Shown in pieces: positions 19,240 to 26,348 of a DNA stretch of 64,000 bases. Position 1 is the first letter of the stretch. Each line of letters opens with the position of its first letter. The DNA is from Aeolococcus sp963850385 (lineage in GTDB: Bacteria > Chloroflexota > Dormibacteria > Aeolococcales > Aeolococcaceae): assembly GCA_963850385.1 (NCBI GenBank), contig CAWKKS010000002.1, forward strand, positions 62,001 to 126,000, in the 5' to 3' direction. A model generated the notes under the pieces. The model saw nothing but the letters and a program-made list of their open reading frames with translations. It ran no database searches and was not told where the DNA came from. The translations under genes were made by a program, and so were the position numbers.

Positions 19240-19549
19240 TGTGCTTCTCCCCCGTCGCGCTCACGGCGTTGGTGATGCCGCCCCGGGTGGGGTCGCTCAC
19301 CCGGCCGTCGGCGCGGATGAACCCCTGCTTGTAGCCGGCCCAGCTCCGCTGGAGGACCGCGAGCAGCTGCGCGTCGACCGTCGGTGAGGCCGTTGCGCCC
19401 GGCCCGGGGCGCCCCACTGCCGTGGCCGTGGAGCTCACCGACGGGGGGTTGCCGCACGCGGTCACGGCTGTGGCGACGGCGGCCACTGCGGCGACGTAGA
19501 GCAGGCACGGACGACCGGTGGGCCGCCCGGGTGAGCGGTCATGCGACAT
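19232..19549 (-). CDS. Short lipoprotein, possibly truncated GH8-like protein
   Basis: A 105-residue protein. The signal peptide (CLLYVAAVAAVATAVTAC) ends in a lipobox-like TAC, then a Ser/Thr/Pro/Gly linker. The last 45 residues (LQRSWAGYKQGFIRADGRVS) resemble the start of family-8 glycoside hydrolases, W-x2-Y-x3-F-x3-DGRV-x-D, but the expected SEG-x-S-Y and catalytic domain are missing; the frame ends where treT and its ribosome site begin. I read it as either a genuine small lipoprotein or the front end of a GH8 gene cut by deletion. The ATG at 19549 is chosen because it fits the signal peptide. Confidence 0.5.
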   Translation of the reverse strand: MSHDRSPGRPTGRPCLLYVAAVAAVATAVTACGNPPSVSSTATAVGRPGPGATASPTVDAQLLAVLQRSWAGYKQGFIRADGRVSDPTRGGITNAVSATGEKHSA

Positions 19550-19678
19550 CCAAGGTTTCCGCCCCGTTCCTTGAGCGTGCTGATGGGAGGTCAGAGGATA
19601 GCCGGAGGCAGAAGTAGGCTGTTCACGCCGGCGCGGCCGCCACCGCGGCCGGCGACGTGGCACAGTTGCGCGGTCAAC

Positions 19679-19761
19679 GCCGGGGTGGCGGAACGGTAGA
19701 CGCAGCGGTCTCAAAAACCGCCGGGGGCAACCCCGTGTGGGTTCGACTCCCACTCCCGGCA
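19679..19761 (+). tRNA. tRNA-Leu (anticodon CAA)
   Basis: An 83-base class II tRNA. Acceptor GCCGGGG pairs with TCCCGGC (last pair G-U), the anticodon stem is GCGGT/ACCGC with loop CTCAAAA giving anticodon CAA (UUG codons), there is a long variable arm (CGGGGGCAACCCCGTG), and the T-arm is GTGGGTTCGACTCCCAC. The discriminator is A. The CCA end is not encoded. Confidence 0.95.
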
Positions 19762-19852
19762 CGTTGCCCTGAATGGGATTTCGGTCGCCAGCGGACCTCG
19801 GCGGATCGCGCCGAAGGTCGATTGACACCGATGCTGACCGCTCGAGGCGGCG

Positions 19853-21619
19853 TCAGACGTTCCACCAGCACGCCACCCCGCCGACGTACACCGGTGGGGT
19901 GGCGAGCAGGCTCGTGAAGAGGGTGATCATCGCCTCGCTGTGCGGCATGGGGCCGACAAGCACCGTGTGCACGCCCCACCCGCGCAGGTCGGCGAGCATC
20001 GCCGCACGCAGGCCGGCGCTGACGACGGGGTGGGCGCCCGCCTGGACCGATTCCATGGCTGCCGACGTGGTGGTGGCCGGCGGTGACTCCAGGAAACCGC
20101 CGCCTGGCCCGGAGAGTGACACGTATCCCTCGGGCATCCGGAAGCGCATGCCGGAGGCGGCCTGCCAGATCATCGGTTGCGGCACCAGTGGTGTCGCGTA
20201 GGGGGCGACCAGCACGATGTCACCGGGGTGGATGCGGTCGACGGCACCGCCGGTGAAGAAAGCAGGCGATGACGCGGTCTCCGCCGGCAGCGCTGCGGGG
20301 AGCAGGCTGAGGCCGACAAGGACCGCGGTGGCGATCGCCGCGGCGTGCCGGCGCCAGGCGATCAGTCCATCGACTGCGAGCGCAAAGAGCAGGGCAACGG
20401 CCAGCGCGGGAAACAGAGCCAGCCGCGCGGCGAGCACGTCCTGCACCAGCGGCACATGGGCGATCACCGCCCAGGGCAGTGGCACGTGGATGTCGGTCCC
20501 ACCGACGTGCAGGGACGGACCCAGGCTGAGCACAACGCCGATCACCGTCATCGTGCTCAGCCAGCGCACCTCCCGGCGACGCCACAGGACAAACGCAGCC
20601 GTGACGCAGACGATGAGAAGGGGCAGGCCGACGTAGCCGCCCCACTCGAAGCTGTTGCCCGTCCAGTGGTGGGACGCCGACACCGCCACGGGCGGCGCCA
20701 GCACCTGACGTGCCGTCGGGGTGACCAGGTTCTGCAGGTCGACAACCCAGTGGTTGGGGTCACGGATCGCACCGCCGGCGACGTGCATGGGACCAGCAAA
20801 CTGGACGAGCAGCCCCGGCAGCGCGGTGACGCCACCGACGCCGAGCGCGATCGCCAGCCCGGTCGCGACCCGCCGCCATGTTGAGCGGACCGCCCCGAAC
20901 GCAACCGCCGCTGCAACCAGCACGCCGAGCGCCGCGATCAACGCCGCGCCCAGCAGCGTCTCCTCCCAGGTGTAGAAGGTCGCCGCGGCCGCCAGGCCGA
21001 GCATCAGACCGCCGGCGCGCACCGACCGCGCCCCGCGCGCCACGTCGACGACCACCAGGAGGAGGAAGGGCACGAAGGCAGCGGCCAGGACGATCGACTG
21101 GTGCCCCTGCGATTGGGCGACCAGGAACGGCGAGCATTCGAAGGCCACTCCACCGGCGATCGCCGCGGCTGTCACCCGCGCCACCCGTCGCGCGCAGGCG
21201 GTCGCCACCAGCCCGCAGAGGGCGAGGGCCAGGGTGGCCAGCAGGTTGAAGCTGACGATCGGTCCGGCGAAGTAGGTCACGGGTGCGAGCAGCAGGCCTG
21301 CCACCGGCATGAGTGCATCCCACATGAGGTTGGCGCCACGGGGCGCATTCATCCAGGTGGTCAGGAGCGGGTCATGCAGGTGGCTCACCGCGAACGGCGT
21401 CCAGCGCATGAACCAGACAAGTTGCAGGCTGTCGCCGTTGACGATCCCCCCGGCGCCGTAGCCGGCGCCGTCGATGACCGCCGGCCCCACCGCCGATCCT
21501 CCGGGATCGGCCCAGGCGTTGTGGAGCAGGGCGACTGCGATCGCCACGTGCAGCGCCGCCGCGATCGCACACTGGGAGCGGCTCAGCCGCCGGGTGTCGG
21601 CGGTGCCACCGGGGGCCAT
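19853..21619 (-). CDS. Large polytopic membrane protein, GT-C-like
   Basis: A 588-residue protein with about eleven predicted membrane helices and a C-terminal extracytoplasmic domain of about 130 residues (from SSPAFFTGGAVDRI). An acidic luminal loop after the first helix (AWADPGGS, NGDSLQLVWFMRW) and the DPLLTTWMNAPRGANLMWD segment resemble GT-C-fold lipid-linked sugar transferases and DUF6541-like proteins. The donor and acceptor are unknown. The ATG at 21619 is preceded by TATCCT nine bases upstream. A 120-base divergent promoter region separates it from the secreted-protein gene. Confidence 0.75.
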   Translation of the reverse strand: MAPGGTADTRRLSRSQCAIAAALHVAIAVALLHNAWADPGGSAVGPAVIDGAGYGAGGIVNGDSLQLVWFMRWTPFAVSHLHDPLLTTWMNAPRGANLMWDALMPVAGLLLAPVTYFAGPIVSFNLLATLALALCGLVATACARRVARVTAAAIAGGVAFECSPFLVAQSQGHQSIVLAAAFVPFLLLVVVDVARGARSVRAGGLMLGLAAAATFYTWEETLLGAALIAALGVLVAAAVAFGAVRSTWRRVATGLAIALGVGGVTALPGLLVQFAGPMHVAGGAIRDPNHWVVDLQNLVTPTARQVLAPPVAVSASHHWTGNSFEWGGYVGLPLLIVCVTAAFVLWRRREVRWLSTMTVIGVVLSLGPSLHVGGTDIHVPLPWAVIAHVPLVQDVLAARLALFPALAVALLFALAVDGLIAWRRHAAAIATAVLVGLSLLPAALPAETASSPAFFTGGAVDRIHPGDIVLVAPYATPLVPQPMIWQAASGMRFRMPEGYVSLSGPGGGFLESPPATTTSAAMESVQAGAHPVVSAGLRAAMLADLRGWGVHTVLVGPMPHSEAMITLFTSLLATPPVYVGGVACWWNV

Positions 21620-21739
21620 CGCGGGGGCAGGATACCCGGCTGATGACCGCTGCGCTTGACCACTTCACTCCATTGCTTGCATCTGCAGCGTTCGGTGTGG
21701 GATCGTGGGCGGCTTGGGACCATTGGGCAGGAGGCGGAC

Positions 21740-23383
21740 ATGACGATTCGACTGATGCGACGGCTGATGATCGCGGGGCTGGTCGCCTCGAGTGCCTCGA
21801 TGGCGGGGGCGGTACCCGGCCACGTGGCCGCCTCGGCTCCGGCCGCCAACCAATACCGCGCCGCCGGTGTCGGTGTTGCCCAGCCGGTCACCGCGCGGGC
21901 GGCATCGACGAGCGCGAGCCCGAACGCCACCAGGCTGCATGGGACGCGATCCACCCACGCACAGGTCGCCGGCTCGGCAGCGCGTGGCGCGCAGGCGCCG
22001 CTGGCGGCGTCGTCCAGCGTTCCCAGCGCAGGGACCCTGCTGCGGAACTTCAACGGCGTCAGCAGCCTGGACAGCGCTCAGACCAACTTCGGTGCCGAGT
22101 TCGAGCCACCGGACCCGACTGTCTGCTCCGGCAACGGCTACGTCCTCGCGGCGGTCAACTCGGCGTACCGGATCTACCGCACCGACGGCAGCACCATCGT
22201 CGGGCCCTTCAACATCAACGACATCTTCAACGTCGGCGCCGCGGAGTTCACCTCGGACCCGCGTTGCTACTACGACTCGAGCACGCAACGCTGGTTCGTC
22301 GAGATCCTCTTCCTCAATGCCTCGTTCACTGCCTCCGCGCAGGAGATCGCGGTGAGCAAGACGAGTGACCCCACCAAGATGTGGACCGAGTACTCGATCG
22401 ACACCACCGACAACCGCCAACCCAGCAGCGCCGGCTGCCCGTGCTTCGGTGACCAGCCCCTGCTCGGCATCGACGCCAACAACATCTACATCAGCACCAA
22501 CGAGTTCTCGATCAACGGCCCGCAGTACAACGGCGCCCAGATCTACGCCATCAACAAGGCGCAGCTGGTCGCCGGCGGCTCGGTCTACTGGGCGCACTGG
22601 GCCAACCTGCACATCGGCGGCACGCTGGCCGCCTCGGTCCAACCCGCGCTCACCAACGGCAGCGCGGCCGCCGAGTACTTCCTCAACTCGCTCGATCCCA
22701 ACGGCACCTTCGACAACCGGCTCGGGGTGTGGGCGATGACCAACACTGCCGCGACCGCGACCGGGCACGCCCCCACGCTGTCGAGCAAGGTGATCACGTC
22801 GGAGCCGTACGGGGTCCCGCCCAAGGCGCAGCAGAAGGGATCAGCGAGCCTGATCGACAGTGGTGACGACCGCATGCAGCAGACCCAGTTCATCAACGGC
22901 ACCCTGTGGGGAGCGTTGACCACCGCCGTGACGATCCCCAACGACGCCAGCGAGCGCGCCGGCGCTGCCTGGTTCGCGGTCAGGCCCAGCCTGTCGGGAT
23001 CGCTGATCGGCCCGACCACGATCGGCCGTCAGGGCTACGAGGCGGAGGCCAACCACTACCTCATCTACCCCGCCATCCAGGCGGCGCCGAACGGTGTAGC
23101 AGCGATGGTGTTCACGCGGACGAGCGCGGTCGGTTATCCGAGTGCCGCCTACGCGATGATGCCGGCCGGAGCGAGTTCCTTCGGTGCGCCCGTCGTGGCC
23201 GCGGCGGGCCAGGGTCCCTACGACGCCAACGCCACCCGGTGGGGCGACTACTCCTTCGCGGTGCTCGACCCGAGCGGCACCGCCTTCTGGATGGTGACCG
23301 AGTACGTCCCGCCCAAGGCAAGCCAGACCTCCGACGGGCGGCACAACTGGGGCACCCGTGTCATCGAGGTGTCCGCCGGCTGA
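21740..23383 (+). CDS. Large secreted protein of unknown function
   Basis: A 547-residue exported protein. AGGAGG lies eight bases before the ATG, and the signal peptide (RRLMIAGLVASSASMAGAV) has a basic start and AxA-like end. After a 70-residue Ala-rich linker comes a globular domain with repeated sheet-like segments: PPDPTVCSGNGYVLAAVN, DPRCYYDSSTQRWFVEIL, TNNIYISTNEF-like strands and GDYSFAVLDPSGTAFWMVTEY near the end. Paired cysteines (CSGNG, PRCYY, GCPCFGD) suggest disulfides. The layout suggests a beta-propeller surface protein, with no catalytic signature I recognise. A strong hairpin follows the stop. Confidence 0.8.
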   Translation: MTIRLMRRLMIAGLVASSASMAGAVPGHVAASAPAANQYRAAGVGVAQPVTARAASTSASPNATRLHGTRSTHAQVAGSAARGAQAPLAASSSVPSAGTLLRNFNGVSSLDSAQTNFGAEFEPPDPTVCSGNGYVLAAVNSAYRIYRTDGSTIVGPFNINDIFNVGAAEFTSDPRCYYDSSTQRWFVEILFLNASFTASAQEIAVSKTSDPTKMWTEYSIDTTDNRQPSSAGCPCFGDQPLLGIDANNIYISTNEFSINGPQYNGAQIYAINKAQLVAGGSVYWAHWANLHIGGTLAASVQPALTNGSAAAEYFLNSLDPNGTFDNRLGVWAMTNTAATATGHAPTLSSKVITSEPYGVPPKAQQKGSASLIDSGDDRMQQTQFINGTLWGALTTAVTIPNDASERAGAAWFAVRPSLSGSLIGPTTIGRQGYEAEANHYLIYPAIQAAPNGVAAMVFTRTSAVGYPSAAYAMMPAGASSFGAPVVAAAGQGPYDANATRWGDYSFAVLDPSGTAFWMVTEYVPPKASQTSDGRHNWGTRVIEVSAG

Positions 23384-23391
23384 GAGTGACA

Positions 23392-23432
23392 GCGAGCCGG
23401 CTGGTCCCTTCGGCGTGGACCGGCCGGCTCGC
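23392..23432 (+). terminator. Long GC hairpin after the secreted-protein gene
   Basis: A 16-base arm (23392-23407) pairs with 23417-23432 with a single G-U, around a 9-base loop. It begins eight bases after the stop codon. There is no downstream T-run. Confidence 0.65.
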
Positions 23433-23494
23433 CACAGCGTGAGCGTCTCAGTCAATTCACAGCAAGGGGACAGGATCCCGTAAGGCGGGGCGCG

Positions 23495-23500
23495 TACCCT
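23495..23500 (+). promoter_or_regulatory. -10-like hexamer before the small membrane-protein gene
   Basis: TACCCT ends six bases before the ATG at 23507, and the 5' region has no Shine-Dalgarno, as expected for a leaderless message. Confidence 0.35.
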
Positions 23501-23506
23501 GTCTGA

Positions 23507-23800
23507 ATGAGGCAGTCGTCCCCGGCCGCGCGCGACCGTGCCCAACGGCGGGTCCGCTCCATCACCATCGCCTCCGCCGTGGGCGCGGGCGTGCTCACCG
23601 TGGCGGGCGCGGCCGTCACCGCCGGCACCTTCTCGGGCCGCACCGTGGACGCCGCCCAGCCCTCGGGGACCGCCGCGGCGACGACCCCCACCCTCGACCC
23701 CACCACCGGGTTGCAGCCTCCCGCCCAGCCACCCGCCGACGGGTCCGGCTTCGGCGGCGGCGGCTCGGGACAGCCGCCGGTGGTCACCGGGGGGTCATGA
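23507..23800 (+). CDS. Small membrane-anchored protein of the heme/ferredoxin module
   Basis: 97 residues: a basic N-terminus (RDRAQRRVR), one membrane segment (ITIASAVGAGVLTVAGAAV) and an outer tail rich in Thr, Pro and Gly (GSGFGGGGSGQPPVV). It is placed 30 bases ahead of the ferric-reductase-like gene in the same direction, so it probably belongs to the same operon. No heme- or FMN-binding motif is seen; it could be an anchor or partner subunit. Homologous small proteins often precede such modules, but I cannot name a family. Confidence 0.6.
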   Translation: MRQSSPAARDRAQRRVRSITIASAVGAGVLTVAGAAVTAGTFSGRTVDAAQPSGTAAATTPTLDPTTGLQPPAQPPADGSGFGGGGSGQPPVVTGGS

Positions 23801-23830
23801 GGTGAGCCCCGCCACGGCAGGGCATCCCAG

Positions 23831-24868
23831 GTGATCGCGGCAGCCGGCCCCACCGCGCTCTGGTACACAGCCCGCAGCACCGGCTACGTCAGCCTGCTGA
23901 TGCTCACGGCCATCCTCGTGCTCGGTGTCCTGACGTCGATGCGCTGGGACCATCCCGAGTGGCCGAGGTTCCTCAGCCAGGCCGTGCACCGCAACCTGTC
24001 GCTGCTGGTGCTCGTCTTCCTCGCGATCCACGTCGTCACCTCCATCGTGGACCCGTTCGCCGGCATCTCGGTGCTCAACACCGTGGCTCCCTTCACCGGC
24101 TCGTACCGTCCAGTCTGGCTGGGGCTGGGGGTGCTCTCCATGGAGCTGCTCGTCGCCCTGGTGATCACCAGCCTGCTCCGCCAGCGAATCGGGTTTGCCG
24201 TGTGGCGGGTGCTGCACTGGGCGGCATACGCCTGCTGGCCGCTGGCGCTGCTCCACACCCTGGGGACGGGCAGTGATGTGCGCTCCGTCTGGGCACTGGT
24301 GATCGGCCTCGGCTGCGTGGGGTCGGTGGTGTTCGCCATCGTCTGGCGCGTCACGGCCAACCCCGAACGGGTCCGCAGACCGGTCCGGGCGATCAGCCTG
24401 CTGCTCACGGCCGCCGCCACCATCGCGTTGCTCGGGTTCGCCGCCGCCGGCCCCCTCCACAGCGGATGGGCCAAGGCCGCGGGGACGCCGGACCAACTCC
24501 TCGCCGCCTCCGCCGGTTCGGCATCGGCCTCACCGGCGTCCACGGCGACGGCGGCACCCGCCCCCATCCTGCCGTCGGGCCTCCAGGACCAGCTCACCGG
24601 GACCGCGCAGCGATCGGGCCAGGACATCCGGGTCACCCTGGTCGACGCCCGTGACGCCACCCTGCACATCGTCATCACGGTGGCCAACCAGGCCACCACC
24701 GGGCAGCTGCAGGTCACCCAGGCCGGCGCGAGCATCTGCAACGCCACCGCCGCCGTCGCCCAGGATGTCCGGGCGATCTGCGGGCGGACGGCGCTCGACA
24801 TCACCCTCGGCCAGCAGGCGGACGGATCGATCACCGGCCAGATGGTGACCACGGCGGCAGGGCAGTGA
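23831..24868 (+). CDS. Ferric reductase-like transmembrane heme protein
   Basis: A 345-residue protein with six membrane helices in residues 1-215. Two helices carry histidine pairs at diheme spacing: AVHRNLSLLVLVFLAIHVV (H-x13-H) and VLHWAAYACWPLALLHTL (H-x12-H), as expected for transmembrane b-heme pairs of the ferric reductase/NOX/YedZ superfamily. No FAD or NAD domain is attached; instead a Ser/Ala/Pro linker leads to an outer domain of about 100 residues with two cysteines (SICNATA, RAICGRT). It starts at GTG 23831. It overlaps the next gene by four bases (GTGA), so electrons probably come from that flavoprotein. Confidence 0.85.
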   Translation: MIAAAGPTALWYTARSTGYVSLLMLTAILVLGVLTSMRWDHPEWPRFLSQAVHRNLSLLVLVFLAIHVVTSIVDPFAGISVLNTVAPFTGSYRPVWLGLGVLSMELLVALVITSLLRQRIGFAVWRVLHWAAYACWPLALLHTLGTGSDVRSVWALVIGLGCVGSVVFAIVWRVTANPERVRRPVRAISLLLTAAATIALLGFAAAGPLHSGWAKAAGTPDQLLAASAGSASASPASTATAAPAPILPSGLQDQLTGTAQRSGQDIRVTLVDARDATLHIVITVANQATTGQLQVTQAGASICNATAAVAQDVRAICGRTALDITLGQQADGSITGQMVTTAAGQ

Positions 24869-26121
24869 TCGCGCCAACAGCCACCGCGAGGCTCCTCGAC
24901 GGGCCCGGTCCCGGCTCCGGCGCAGAGTCCCTCGCCGCCCACCTGGACCGTCTCGGCCCCCGGCCGCGGCCCAGCGGCCCCGATCTCATCGCCGCCCTCG
25001 GCGACGCCGGGCTGCGCGGCCGAGGAGGCGCCGGCTATCCCACCGCGCGCAAGTGGACGGCGACGCGTCAGCACTCCCGGGACACGGCGATCGTGGTCGG
25101 CAACGGCGCCGAGACGGAGCCGCTGAGCGCCAAGGACCGCCTGCTGATGACCTCCCGACCGCACCTGGTGATCGATGGCGTCGCGCTGGCCGCCGAGGCG
25201 GTCGGCGCCTCGCGCGCTGTCCTGTACATCAGCCGGGTCCACCAGGATGCGGCCGCGGCGATCGGCCGTGCCCTCGACGAGCGGCGCGACGCGGGCCAGC
25301 TGCCGGTCCCGGTGACGGTGTCGCTGGCACCGCACCGTTACGTGGCCGGCGAGGAGTCGGCAGCGATCGCCCATCTCAACGGTGGCGCGGCCCGTCCGAC
25401 GATGGTCCCCCCGCGCCCCTTCGAGCGCGGCGTCGACGGGCGACCCACCCTGGTGCAGAACGTCGAGACGCTGGCCCACGTGGCCCTGATCGCCCGCCAC
25501 GGCGCCGAGCCGTACCGGCGCGCCGGCAGCGCGGACGCCCCCGGCACGGTGCTGCTCACCATGACCGGCGCCGTCCACTCCGCCGGCGTCCACGAGATGG
25601 CGGGTGGATCGACCGTCGCCCAGGCGGTCAGCGCAGCCGGGGGCGCGACCGCGTCGGTGGCCGCCGTCCTGGTGGGCGGCTACTTCGGCCGCTGGGTGGC
25701 CGCCGACGAGGCGTGGGACCTGCGCCTCGGCATCGACGTGCCCATGGGCAGCGGCGTCGTCGCCGTCTTCCCGCACGGGCACTGCGGCCTCGCCCAGGCG
25801 GCCGCACTGATCGGCTTCCTGGCCCGCGAGAGCGCCCGCCAGTGCGGGCCGTGCGAGCACGGGCTCGCCGCCCTGGCGGCGACGACCGCCGAGCTCGCCG
25901 GGGGGCGCGCCAAGCCCCGGGATGCGGAGCGGCTGCAGCGCTGGATCGCGCAGATCGCCGGTCGCGGCGCCTGCCACCACCCCGACGGCGCCCTGGTGCT
26001 GCTGTCGAGCGCGCTCCGGGTCTTCGCCGGCGACGTCTCGTCCCACCTCCGCCGCGGCCGCTGCGACCGCGACCCGTCACTGGTGCTCCCCGCCCCCGAC
26101 TGGAGCCGAGAACGACGGTGA
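24865..26121 (+). CDS. NuoF-like FMN/iron-sulfur protein, degenerate NADH site
   Basis: 418 residues homologous to the 51-kDa subunit of complex I. The FMN loop GLRGRGGAGYPTARKW is intact and VGNGAETEPLSAKDR follows. The NADH-side motif GAGAYxCGEET is altered to APHRYVAGEES. An SLBB-type segment follows, then the C-terminal FeS domain: SARQCGPCEHG plus ACHHPDG give three of the four usual cluster cysteines, the first being Ala. I infer that it moves electrons between the ferredoxin encoded next and the membrane heme protein rather than oxidising NADH. It is GTG-started with 4-base overlaps at both ends. Confidence 0.85.
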   Translation: MIAPTATARLLDGPGPGSGAESLAAHLDRLGPRPRPSGPDLIAALGDAGLRGRGGAGYPTARKWTATRQHSRDTAIVVGNGAETEPLSAKDRLLMTSRPHLVIDGVALAAEAVGASRAVLYISRVHQDAAAAIGRALDERRDAGQLPVPVTVSLAPHRYVAGEESAAIAHLNGGAARPTMVPPRPFERGVDGRPTLVQNVETLAHVALIARHGAEPYRRAGSADAPGTVLLTMTGAVHSAGVHEMAGGSTVAQAVSAAGGATASVAAVLVGGYFGRWVAADEAWDLRLGIDVPMGSGVVAVFPHGHCGLAQAAALIGFLARESARQCGPCEHGLAALAATTAELAGGRAKPRDAERLQRWIAQIAGRGACHHPDGALVLLSSALRVFAGDVSSHLRRGRCDRDPSLVLPAPDWSRERR

Positions 26122-26330
26122 GCCGGCTTCGCGTCAACCCGATCCGCTGCGACGCCTTCGGCATGTGTGCCGAGCTCCTGCCGGAGCGGATCAGCCTCGA
26201 CGACTGGGGCTACCCGATGATCGACGGCCGCCCGATCAGCCCGGAGCTGGTCGACCTGGCACGCCGGGCGGTGGCCGCCTGCCCGACCGCCGCTCTGCAC
26301 CTGGTCCCCGAGGACGAACCCACCCGCTGA
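26118..26330 (+). CDS. 3Fe-4S type ferredoxin
   Basis: A 70-residue single-cluster ferredoxin. The ligand pattern CDAFGMC ... ACPTAAL has the middle cysteine of the 4Fe-4S motif replaced by Phe, the pattern of actinobacterial 3Fe-4S ferredoxins that often serve P450s or flavoproteins. The acidic middle (DDWGYPMID) is typical. Its GTG overlaps the NuoF-like stop codon (GTGA), so it is very likely the soluble electron carrier of that flavoprotein. No P450 gene is in the window. Confidence 0.88.
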   Translation: MSRLRVNPIRCDAFGMCAELLPERISLDDWGYPMIDGRPISPELVDLARRAVAACPTAALHLVPEDEPTR

Positions 26331-26348
26331 CGCCCGGGTCGGGGCGGG

